The notes below the pieces were generated by a model. It was given only the letters and a program-made list of their open reading frames with translations, was not told where the DNA came from and did no database searches. The translations under genes and the position numbers were made by a program. Positions 1-5,163 of a DNA stretch of 5,366 bases are shown one piece after another (the stretch's first letter is position 1; each line of letters starts with the position of its first letter). The stretch comes from Chloroflexota bacterium (GTDB taxonomy: Bacteria > Chloroflexota > Anaerolineae > Promineifilales > Promineifilaceae), in assembly GCA_008501785.1 (NCBI GenBank), contig QQUD01000157.1:1-5366 (forward strand), given 5' to 3'.

Positions 1-661
1 CACCAATTTCATCGGTACGCCCCTTCTCAGGCACGCGCCTGCTCAAATCATCGGCATTGGTAATTTGACGGGTCACCGTCGCAATATCTTCCAATGGACG
101 GAAGGACCCAGGCGTCAACAGCACGGCTAAAAACAGGGAGGCTGTTGCCGCCGCAAACCCTACAAATAACGCGATCACCAAAAACCGATTGAAGCTTTCG
201 AAGGAGTCTAATAACCGTGCAACTTGCAGATAACCGACAACCTGCGGCTGAACATTGGACTGTTCAAATAATGGCACGGTTAACACTCTCAATTGAAAAT
301 CTTCTTGAGCAATTTGGCTGAAATAGGGAGTGTCATAAAATCCATCCGGATCTAAAAACCCATCGAAACTTACCAGATTTTGCGACCGCAAGATAATCTG
401 TCCATCTGTGTCTAAAATCATGAAAAATGTCGAGGCAGTTTCTAGATTGTTCAAATCCGGAGGGATAGGAATACGCAGCACATTGTCTGGCCCACGTCCT
501 ATATTGCTCGATTGTATTTGGGAGGCTAGCGCACCCAGTTCCTGATCGATTTCAGCCACAATGCGATTGCGCGGCAGCATATACACAACCGTCGCAAACA
601 GCACAAAGGCAACAACATAAATGCAGGTATAAACAATGAGCAGCCGATTTTGTATTGACAA
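1..661 (-). CDS. Sensor histidine kinase, N-terminal part (cut by window edge)
   Basis: This is a membrane sensor kinase expected to phosphorylate the response regulator encoded just upstream. About 220 residues are visible. A transmembrane helix lies near residues 7-29, followed by an extracytoplasmic sensor region of about 130 residues. That region contains a strand pattern (FFMILDTDGQIILRSQNL, near 79-96) typical of PAS/Cache-like sensor folds in this kinase class. A second transmembrane helix follows near 160-182. A HAMP linker follows from about 183, with the usual proline (RPLEDI, near 188-193), the DLSRRVP stretch and the DEIG ending near 217-220. The dimerisation/phosphoacceptor His box and the ATPase domain lie outside the window. 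The start is called at a TTG two bases after the regulator's TAA stop. GAAGAG (670-675) sits eight bases before it, and no ATG is better placed, so translational coupling is likely. The family call is secure; the signal sensed is unknown. Confidence 0.9.
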   Translation of the reverse strand, partial: MSIQNRLLIVYTCIYVVAFVLFATVVYMLPRNRIVAEIDQELGALASQIQSSNIGRGPDNVLRIPIPPDLNNLETASTFFMILDTDGQIILRSQNLVSFDGFLDPDGFYDTPYFSQIAQEDFQLRVLTVPLFEQSNVQPQVVGYLQVARLLDSFESFNRFLVIALFVGFAAATASLFLAVLLTPGSFRPLEDIATVTRQITNADDLSRRVPEKGRTDEIG

Positions 662-663
662 AT

Positions 664-1341
664 TTACGACTCTTCGCGTAGAACGTATCCGATGCCCCGC
701 ACTGTATGAATCAGGCGGGCCAAATCATCATGCTCAGTTTTTTGACGCAGATAACGTACATATACTTCAATAATGTTGCTCTCGCCCCCAAAATCATAAT
801 TCCACACCCTGTCAAAGATCAAATCACGGGTGAGTACCTGACGTGGGTGTCGCATAAAGAGTTCAAGCAGTTCATATTCTTTTGCTGTTAAATCAAAAAT
901 ACGCCCCCCACGCCGACCTTGACGTGTGCCGGTATCAAGTTCCAGATCAGCAAAACGATAGACTTGCGGTTGCGTTGGCTGTGAACGACGCAGCAGTGCC
1001 CGTACCCGCGCCAGCAATTCATCAAACGCAAAAGGCTTAACTAAATAATCATCTGCGCCAGCATCTAACCCGGTCACGCGGTCTTCAACGGTCTCTTTCG
1101 CAGTTAACATAAGAACTGGCACTTCACTGGCAGCACGAATGCGGCGGCATACTTCCAACCCATCCATCCCCGGCAGCATCAAGTCTAATAACACAAGGTC
1201 TGGCGGACTTTCACGGGCCAGATCAAGTCCTGTCTGCCCATCAGCGGCCGTTTCTATACGATACCCTTCAAAACTAAGTCCGCGTTGTAAAAACTGTCGA
1301 ATACGTTCTTCGTCTTCAATGATGAGTATTTTTGTGGACAT
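664..1341 (-). CDS. OmpR/PhoB-family response regulator
   Basis: This is a 225-residue two-component DNA-binding regulator of standard full length. The receiver domain (about 3-118) has the acidic pair E9/D10, the phosphoacceptor D53 in [11 protein letters not shown], the switch residue T80 (LMLTAKE) and the conserved K102 (VKPF). The winged-helix output domain (about 128-222) shows the family pattern [12 protein letters not shown], the recognition-helix stretch [14 protein letters not shown] (near 188-201) and the C-terminal wing TVRGIGYVL. The ATG at 1341 is preceded by GGAGG (1348-1352) with a six-base spacer, an excellent ribosome-binding site. It is the first gene of an operon with the kinase, which follows after two bases. 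Everything needed for phosphorylation is intact. The closing stretch resembles MprA-like regulators, but the sequence gives no basis for a specific gene name or regulon. Confidence 0.97.
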   Translation of the reverse strand: MSTKILIIEDEERIRQFLQRGLSFEGYRIETAADGQTGLDLARESPPDLVLLDLMLPGMDGLEVCRRIRAASEVPVLMLTAKETVEDRVTGLDAGADDYLVKPFAFDELLARVRALLRRSQPTQPQVYRFADLELDTGTRQGRRGGRIFDLTAKEYELLELFMRHPRQVLTRDLIFDRVWNYDFGGESNIIEVYVRYLRQKTEHDDLARLIHTVRGIGYVLREES

Positions 1342-1379
1342 GGAACACCTCCAGTCGTAAAAGTTGGCCTGTTTCCACG

Positions 1380-1393
1380 TTGACTGAAGTCAA
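1380..1393. repeat. Perfect 14-base dyad in the regulator leader
   Basis: TTGACT and AGTCAA flank a two-base centre (GA), giving a perfect palindrome with six-base arms. It lies 28 bases upstream of the regulator's ribosome-binding site and downstream of its possible promoter. It could be an operator or a small leader structure. No binding protein can be named. Confidence 0.45.
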
Positions 1394-1444
1394 TTTTTTG
1401 AGCCAGCTTCTTTATTATTGAAATTTTATAATACCTGAGAAAGT

Positions 1445-1450
1445 ATTATA
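1445..1450 (-). promoter_or_regulatory. Possible -10 box for the response regulator operon
   Basis: On the minus strand this reads TATAAT, a perfect match to the vegetative -10 consensus. It would give a leader of roughly 95 bases before the regulator's ATG. The -35 position (about 1468-1473) has no match to TTGACA, and no extended -10 TG is present. If this is a promoter it probably depends on an activator. A dyad at 1473-1497 sits where such a protein could bind. In AT-rich DNA a single hexamer is weak evidence. Confidence 0.25.
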
Positions 1451-1472
1451 TCTGATTTATTATTCTTACGAT

Positions 1473-1497
1473 TACTAATCTTTAGACGCGATTAGTA
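1473..1497. repeat. Operator-like inverted repeat TACTAATC/GATTAGTA
   Basis: Two perfect eight-base inverted arms (1473-1480 and 1490-1497) are separated by nine bases. The centre-to-centre distance of 17 bases places the arms on similar helix faces less than two turns apart, which suits a dimeric regulator. It lies just upstream of a minus-strand TATAAT (1445-1450), next to the expected -35 position. OmpR-family proteins usually bind direct rather than inverted repeats, so autoregulation by the neighbouring regulator is not the obvious reading. Confidence 0.45.
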
Positions 1498-1541
1498 TGG
1501 TATTTTTTGCAATTGATGGTTACAATTCTATTAAGGGAAGA

Positions 1542-1554
1542 GGCACATTGTGCC
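1542..1554. repeat. Short perfect dyad GGCACA-T-TGTGCC
   Basis: This is a 13-base palindrome with six-base arms around a single central base. It is GC-richer than its AT-rich surroundings and lies near the middle of the divergent spacer. It is the size of a typical homodimer half-site pair, so an operator is possible. No regulator can be assigned. Confidence 0.35.
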
Positions 1555-1611
1555 ATTGTTTACCATTTTATAAGGTACGGACTCTAATTTTCACAATATA
1601 AATAATTCTAC

Positions 1612-1652
1612 CAATAAAACGAAACGATAGAACACATCGTCTTGTTTTATTG
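1612..1652. repeat. Long inverted repeat with 17-base arms upstream of PAP2 gene
   Basis: The outer arms CAATAAAAC (1612-1620) and GTTTTATTG (1644-1652) are perfect complements, as are the inner arms ACGAT (1624-1628) and ATCGT (1636-1640). Between them are one A:T pair, one G:T wobble and one mismatch, and the loop is seven bases (1629-1635). That gives 15 Watson-Crick pairs out of 17. The structure is low in GC and lacks a trailing T run. It sits between two divergent genes where no terminator is needed. It could be an extended operator, a leader hairpin of the PAP2 mRNA, or the relic of a small mobile element. Confidence 0.6.
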
Positions 1653-1773
1653 TTCGCCTCTAATCTTCTTCCTATATCTCTCGCCTAGCGAGGTTCGTAT
1701 TGCGAGCCACAAATCCTTTTCAATTGAAGAGGGCACGCTAAAAGAGTTGATTATGTGAAGGAGGAGATATTTC

Positions 1774-2763
1774 ATGGAAGAAATCATAAACTTTGGGCTT
1801 GAGGCAACACAGTGGCTGCAGGGAACATTTCCTCAACTTGAGGGATTTTTCCAATTTATGAGCACGCTAGGCAGGGAAGAGTTTTATTTGGCAATGATGC
1901 CTCTGATTTATTGGTGCATCAATAAATCGGTGGGCAAGCATCTTGCGTACATTTTTTTGTTTTCAAACGCGTTGAACAATCTGTTTAAACATGGGATGCG
2001 GGGGCCACGGCCGTATTGGATCGACAACACGCTAAGTTTGAGTTCCGAGCCAACTTATGGCGTTCCCAGCAATCATATGCAAAGTGCAACGGTCATCTAT
2101 CTGTTTCTGGCAAGCAGGATCAAACGCGGCTGGGTTTGGCTGCTGGCGATTCTGATTGTCCTCGCGATGGGAGTCAGTCGAATCTATCTGGGCGTCCATT
2201 TTGTACACGATGTGGTTGTTGGCTTTTTGTTAGGGCTGCTGGTTTTGTTAGGCATGTTTGTATGGCAAAGTCGCTGGGAACCTCGGTACCAAAAACGCAT
2301 TTTAGGCTACCGGCTAATGATCATGGTTGTGATTCCGATTGTGATAACAGTTATCTACAGTGGTATTGTGGCTTTGATTGGCACACCCAATGAATCTGTT
2401 TCTTGGGCAGCGATTATTCCTGAAGCGGAGAGAGAAAGCCTTGAGGTGATGGTAACGGCCGTTGCCGCCCTACTAGGCATCGGCGTTGGCCTTATCTTTG
2501 AAGGCAGCCGGGTACGCTTTTTGGTTAAAGGTGAATTCTGGAAACGCTTTTTCCGTTATCTGGTTGGTATGATTGTTGCGGTAGGCATTTGGGGCGGGTT
2601 AAAAGCTGTTTTCCCTGAAGACCCGTTGTGGTTAGGGCTGCCGCTACGCTTTGTGCGATATACGCTCTTGACGCTGTGGGTAGCTTACTATGGCCCATGG
2701 CTGTTTGTAAAAATTGGATTGGCCGAGCAAGACCCAGAACCGGAGTTTGGTGTCTCACTGTAG
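1774..2763 (+). CDS. PAP2-superfamily membrane lipid phosphatase
   Basis: This is a 329-residue integral membrane phosphatase. PAP2 enzymes of this kind hydrolyse phosphate or pyrophosphate groups from lipids such as phosphatidate or undecaprenyl pyrophosphate; the substrate here is not predictable. All three catalytic signatures are visible: K72-x6-R79-P80; P98-S-N-H101; and S135-R136-x5-H142-x3-D146. H142 is the expected nucleophile, D146 its relay partner and H101 the general acid. The second motif reads PSNH where PSGH is usual. Hydrophobic helices lie near 34-48, 56-71, 118-133, 145-164, 180-202, 224-243, 260-277 and 294-315. The catalytic core ends near residue 165, so about 160 residues with several further membrane segments are an extension. 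The start is well supported: AAGGAGG (1758-1764) lies nine bases before the ATG. It diverges from the two-component operon and converges on the Rieske gene. Confidence 0.95.
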   Translation: MEEIINFGLEATQWLQGTFPQLEGFFQFMSTLGREEFYLAMMPLIYWCINKSVGKHLAYIFLFSNALNNLFKHGMRGPRPYWIDNTLSLSSEPTYGVPSNHMQSATVIYLFLASRIKRGWVWLLAILIVLAMGVSRIYLGVHFVHDVVVGFLLGLLVLLGMFVWQSRWEPRYQKRILGYRLMIMVVIPIVITVIYSGIVALIGTPNESVSWAAIIPEAERESLEVMVTAVAALLGIGVGLIFEGSRVRFLVKGEFWKRFFRYLVGMIVAVGIWGGLKAVFPEDPLWLGLPLRFVRYTLLTLWVAYYGPWLFVKIGLAEQDPEPEFGVSL

Positions 2764-2860
2764 CAATTGTAAGAAAGAAAGTAAGCAGCAAGTAAGAATA
2801 TGTTTGTAGGAATGTGGTAATACGGTTGTTCACGTTTTCTTGCGCTCCTTTCACGAGAAA

Positions 2861-2905
2861 TTAATGGTTTGACACAAAAATAATTAGTATTGTGTTAACC
2901 ATAAA
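2861..2905. repeat. Imperfect inverted repeat, possible small-RNA promoter area
   Basis: The left side (2861-2877) contains TTAATGGTT then ACACAA; the right side (2890-2905) contains TTGTGT then AACCAT and an A run. Apart from one- or two-base bulges the arms are complementary over about 14 pairs around a 12-base AT-rich centre. The left arm contains a perfect -35 hexamer, TTGACA (2869-2874), but no good -10 box follows at 16-18 bases. It may be an operator-like dyad, an RNA hairpin after the PAP2 gene, or a remnant of a mobile-element end. Confidence 0.4.
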
Positions 2906-2991
2906 TCACAGCATGGCCTAGCCTGGAACCAAGTCAGTACGCTGTCCAATGGGGTTGAAATTGAGGGTCAGAACCTCGAATGGCCGCATCG

Positions 2992-3023
2992 AAAAAACCG
3001 ATAACGTTTGTTATCGGTTTTTT
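2992..3023. terminator. Bidirectional rho-independent terminator
   Basis: This is a perfect 14-base inverted repeat with a four-base loop. The GC-containing part is CCGATAAC/GTTATCGG (2998-3005 and 3010-3017), flanked by six A on the left and six T on the right. Each strand therefore shows a hairpin followed by a T run. It lies 38 bases beyond the Rieske gene's stop on the minus strand and 229 bases beyond the PAP2 stop on the plus strand. It can serve both convergent transcripts, or a separate plus-strand transcript in the spacer. Confidence 0.93.
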
Positions 3024-3060
3024 GTATGGGGAGTGATGAGTTTTGTATCTTTCCTTTTTT

Positions 3061-4800
3061 TTATTCGGTGAAGAGATGGTCGCCGCGATGGAGGCGGTGA
3101 GCTATTTGGTAGGTTTGGCCCTGGGCACGCACGGTTGGCGCGTGAGCAGCAAGGTAACGAGCGGCAGCAATGAGGGCGTGAGGGGCTTCGTCGGAGCCTT
3201 GCAGCAAATTGTATTGGTTAAAAGCAGCCTCGACACATTGAATGGTGTGGAAATCTCTATCTTCACGTAAGAGTAGATGGCCTAACATTGCCAATAGTTG
3301 TTTTGGCTCACCTTGATTGTACAGAAAGGCTGCCACTTGTTCCCCGGCTGGATTTACTTGCTGTTGTTTGTTAAGCAAGGTTGGGAATTGGTTGAGAACG
3401 GCCGTTTCCCCGCCATCAATTTGCGGCAGTCGTGCTGCTGGAATATTCAAAAACCGGTCCAGATATACACTCATCGCCGCATCAAATACACCACGAAGCA
3501 GTGCTACAGAGGGCGCACGTTGCAATCCCATTTGAATTGCATTGGCAAATGTGAATGTATGCAGTGCCGTATCCCAATCTGGAAACTCATTACTCGTGTG
3601 GAAACGGGCAATGCGCAGTGCGGCTGCGTAGGAAACAGTTTGAGCCAATTGGCCTTCGGTGCCACCACTGGCTAATGCAGCTAACAGCCCATCTACAATT
3701 GCCTGCGGATCATCCCCCAGTAGCATTGGGATCAGGTCTGAACGGCCGTTCCAGTCACCTCGCTGTGTTTGCCCTTGTGCAATCGTACCTGGCAACTTCG
3801 CAAACGCATCATTCAACATGGTAATTAAATCAATCGGGTTGCGCCACGCATTTGACTCTTCCATGCGCGAAGCATTGGCGTAACCTGAAACAAGGCTGGT
3901 CAACACCGGCTCTGCATATTCCCATCCGGCAATATCTAGCGCCTCAAATGCCTTGTTTGTAAAGTCAGCGGGGTGCCCAATCTGGATGTAACGATGATCA
4001 GTAACGGCCGTAAACAACATATCTGCCATCTGCCGATCAGTGGCTCCAGCACGAATGGCTGAGACAATACAGCGTTCCGCTCCTTCAGCATCTCGTACTT
4101 CGATGAATTGGCGGAACCAGCGTTTGAGCGTGTGGGTGTCGGTTGTGTTACCCGGTAACGGCCGTATTGGAAACCGGGGTGGATGTTGAAAGCTGTCGCG
4201 GGAAACGGCCGTTAAGCCGTGATACAGCGCACGAGGTCGGTCTTCATCGTTGAGATGGGGCAACATCTTCATCAAACAAGTGTGCATGGTTAAACCCTGT
4301 CCCCAACCAGTGCGCCGGTTCTTCGTGCCAAATTCCAGTCCGATCTTGAACGGCTCAACCGGATCACCCTCGTTGTCCACCAACGTCAATACCGCCTTGC
4401 CAATCACCAACGATATATCTCGTTCCAGCCCTACTTGCAGCCGATCCTGCTGATGGGATATGGGATCGCCGTAGCTTGCGACATCGACCCACACCTCACC
4501 ATCCCGAATCTCCACTGGGAACGTCCGTACATCGTCAGCCCATTGATCAAATGTGCCACCACTTTCCAGATCAAAACGGGCGTGGTGCCAATGGCAGGTC
4601 AAAATGCCATCTTTGACTGACCCTTTGTCAAGTGGAAATCCCATGTGCGGGCAGCGATTGTCTACCGCAAAGACACGATCGCCGGCAGCGTACAGCGCTA
4701 CGGTATGCCCATTAATTTGCACGGTCCGACACCCAACACCTTCTAATTCAACCAACGGCATTGCTTTTACAAAATTTCTAGTTTGGGAATTGAGAGACAT
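3061..4800 (-). CDS. Rieske [2Fe-2S] protein with large unassigned helical C-terminus
   Basis: This is a 579-residue protein with no signal peptide or membrane helix visible, so probably cytoplasmic. The N-terminal domain (about 11-107) is a Rieske iron-sulfur domain. C50-P-H52 and C69-H-W-H72, 16 residues apart, give the four cluster ligands. The extra disulfide cysteines of bc1-type Rieske proteins are absent, so it resembles the low-potential ferredoxin/oxygenase type. The remaining 470 residues look mostly helical. They show no D/E-x2-H-x4-H mononuclear iron site, so this is not a standard ring-hydroxylating oxygenase large subunit. They contain many histidines, including H173, H182, H194, H269, H276, H401, H414, H508 and H518, in conserved-looking stretches such as DHRYIQIGHPADF and FHTIQCVEAAFNQY. 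Redox activity by the tail is conceivable but unproven. The start at 4800 is chosen because GAGGTG (4804-4809) precedes it and the Rieske fold begins soon after. The gene stands alone, with a terminator 38 bases downstream. Confidence 0.9.
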   Translation of the reverse strand: MSLNSQTRNFVKAMPLVELEGVGCRTVQINGHTVALYAAGDRVFAVDNRCPHMGFPLDKGSVKDGILTCHWHHARFDLESGGTFDQWADDVRTFPVEIRDGEVWVDVASYGDPISHQQDRLQVGLERDISLVIGKAVLTLVDNEGDPVEPFKIGLEFGTKNRRTGWGQGLTMHTCLMKMLPHLNDEDRPRALYHGLTAVSRDSFQHPPRFPIRPLPGNTTDTHTLKRWFRQFIEVRDAEGAERCIVSAIRAGATDRQMADMLFTAVTDHRYIQIGHPADFTNKAFEALDIAGWEYAEPVLTSLVSGYANASRMEESNAWRNPIDLITMLNDAFAKLPGTIAQGQTQRGDWNGRSDLIPMLLGDDPQAIVDGLLAALASGGTEGQLAQTVSYAAALRIARFHTSNEFPDWDTALHTFTFANAIQMGLQRAPSVALLRGVFDAAMSVYLDRFLNIPAARLPQIDGGETAVLNQFPTLLNKQQQVNPAGEQVAAFLYNQGEPKQLLAMLGHLLLREDRDFHTIQCVEAAFNQYNLLQGSDEAPHALIAAARYLAAHAPTVRAQGQTYQIAHRLHRGDHLFTE

Positions 4801-4803
4801 AAA

Positions 4804-4809
4804 CACCTC
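4804..4809 (-). promoter_or_regulatory. Ribosome-binding site that fixes the Rieske gene start
   Basis: On the minus strand this reads GAGGTG, complementary to the 5' part of the anti-Shine-Dalgarno sequence (CACCTC), with three bases before the ATG at 4800. Because it pairs with that part, the short gap is in the normal functional range. It favours the ATG at 4800 over an upstream in-frame ATG at 4971, whose extra 57 residues look non-conserved and overlap regulatory-looking DNA. Confidence 0.7.
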
Positions 4810-4848
4810 GTATCTTTTTAGGACATAATACAATTTTGCATTCTCATT

Positions 4849-4865
4849 AAACCAAAAACTGGTTT
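4849..4865. repeat. Dyad AAACCA/TGGTTT upstream of the Rieske gene
   Basis: Perfect six-base arms (4849-4854 and 4860-4865) flank a five-base centre, 49 bases upstream of the Rieske start. On the plus strand it is followed by a run of six T after one C, so it looks slightly terminator-like, but the stem is short and weak. Its place in the promoter area of the Rieske gene fits an operator better. Confidence 0.4.
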
Positions 4866-4881
4866 CTTTTTTATCCGGCAT

Positions 4882-4920
4882 GAGCATGGGTTGCACCTGA
4901 TCGTTGGGACAGGTATGCTC
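4882..4920 (-). repeat. Bulged hairpin in the upstream region of the Rieske gene
   Basis: GAGCAT (4882-4887) pairs with ATGCTC (4915-4920), and ACCTG (4895-4899) pairs with CAGGT (4910-4914). This gives an 11-pair stem with a seven-base one-sided bulge (4888-4894) and a ten-base loop. It lies 82-120 bases upstream of the Rieske start. If transcribed it would form a leader structure; otherwise it may be a protein-binding site. It matches no riboswitch class that I recognise. Confidence 0.4.
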
Positions 4921-5005
4921 GAGGGAAAGGAAATTGAAAACAATAAACAAAAAACGGGGAACGGGGAACAAGAAACGGGAAAATAACTATAGATTGCTAT
5001 TCACC

Positions 5006-5033
5006 GATTACCGTTTAGTGATTATGGTTTAGC
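5006..5033 (+). repeat. Tandem 14-base direct repeats
   Basis: GATTACCGTTTAGT (5006-5019) is followed without a gap by GATTATGGTTTAGC (5020-5033), matching at 11 of 14 positions. A weaker third unit in the same phase precedes them (4992-5005, GATTGCTATTCACC, matching 8 of 14). They lie upstream of the acetyltransferase gene. They could be tandem regulator sites or an intergenic repeat family. Confidence 0.45.
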
Positions 5034-5101
5034 GAAAAAGAGTGTACCGAATGATAATGCCAATTCTTGAGACTGAGTATTAACGAAGGTCGTCTGGTCC
5101 A

Positions 5102-5145
5102 TCTTTCTTCCTTGCCCCTTGCTCCTTCTTCCTTCCTCCCCTTTC
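5102..5145 (+). repeat. Pyrimidine tract before the acetyltransferase gene
   Basis: Of 44 bases, all but two are C or T, with repeated CCTTG/CTCCTT/CTTCC blocks. It ends just before the AAAAGGA ribosome-binding site of the acetyltransferase gene. The same strand is purine-rich at 4921-4984, including the repeated block ACGGGGA (4954-4967), so the two tracts are partly complementary. The role is unknown; an intergenic repeat remnant is possible. Confidence 0.4.
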
Positions 5146-5163
5146 AACAAAAGGATAACATTT

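Larger units (their letters stand above)
1342..1773. other. Divergent control region between response regulator and PAP2 gene
   Basis: This 432-base AT-rich spacer holds the 5' regions of two divergent genes. It contains ribosome-binding sites at both ends and several dyad symmetries, listed separately where strong (1380-1393, 1473-1497, 1542-1554, 1612-1652). Smaller ones are a CTCGC/GCGAG pair at 1680-1692, with a second GCGAG at 1702-1706, and a TTCAATTGAA palindrome at 1719-1728. A TATAAT hexamer is present on the plus strand (1427-1432) and on the minus strand (1445-1450), but neither has a recognisable -35 box at the usual distance. No credible protein gene was found in it. Confidence 0.7.
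2764..3060. other. Convergent spacer with hairpin and possible small RNA
   Basis: This 297-base spacer separates the 3' ends of the PAP2 gene and the Rieske gene. Directly after the PAP2 stop there are three GTAAG copies at 11-12 base spacing (2769, 2781, 2792). An imperfect AT-rich inverted repeat follows (about 2861-2905). A stretch of mixed composition (about 2906-2990) contains a short hairpin, GAGG/CCTC, around 2963-2977, and a perfect terminator ends the structured part. The stretch before the terminator is not visibly coding and is not a tRNA. The 229 bases between the PAP2 stop and the terminator are longer than a simple 3' end needs. Confidence 0.55.
2007..4212. repeat. Dispersed palindrome ACGGCCGT, seven copies
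   Basis: Perfect copies start at 2007, 2455, 3398, 3742, 4004, 4158 and 4205. Four of them extend to AACGGCCGTT (2454, 3397, 3741, 4204), and one of those to a 12-base palindrome (3740-3751). A near copy with GCGGCCGT lies at 1244-1251. All are inside genes, five in the Rieske gene. They are read in different frames (for example T-A-V, N-G-R and R-P), so protein sequence does not explain them. Confidence 0.75.
4801..5163. other. Divergent control region between Rieske and acetyltransferase genes
   Basis: This 363-base spacer holds ribosome-binding sites at both ends (4804-4809 minus; AAGGAT near 5151 plus) and several repeats listed separately. A minus-strand TATTAT about 30 bases before the Rieske start (around 4826-4831) is the nearest -10-like hexamer, with no good -35 box. 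On the plus strand GATAAT (5053-5058) matches five of six -10 bases, also without a clear partner. The strand is strongly purine-biased at about 4921-4984 and pyrimidine-biased at 5102-5145. No protein gene is credible inside it. Confidence 0.6.

Noticed and set aside
1497..1601. 34-codon plus-strand reading frame in the divergent spacer
   Set aside because: It has no ribosome-binding site and overlaps regulatory-looking dyads; the product has no recognisable features.
2525..2854. 109-codon minus-strand reading frame over the 3' end of the PAP2 gene
   Set aside because: It overlaps a well-supported membrane protein gene on the other strand, and its product resembles no family and looks like an antisense artefact.
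2918..2989. 23-codon minus-strand reading frame just beyond the terminator
   Set aside because: The peptide looks protein-like, but there is no ribosome-binding site before its ATG, and the frame is too short to support.
2906..2990. Possible tRNA or tRNA-like fragment
   Set aside because: A stretch resembling a T-arm (CCTCGAATGG) is present, but the loop is one base short and no matching acceptor, D and anticodon stems can be built on either strand.
2949..3071. 40-codon plus-strand reading frame running through the terminator
   Set aside because: It reads straight through the terminator hairpin, has no ribosome-binding site and enters the Rieske gene.
3298..3883. Several plus-strand reading frames inside the Rieske gene
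   Set aside because: They are antisense to a strongly supported coding sequence, lack ribosome-binding sites and have no recognisable protein features.
4801..4971. In-frame N-terminal extension of the Rieske protein by 57 residues
   Set aside because: The extension looks non-conserved, lacks a good ribosome-binding site and overlaps dyads and a hairpin, whereas the ATG at 4800 has GAGGTG before it and directly leads into the Rieske fold.
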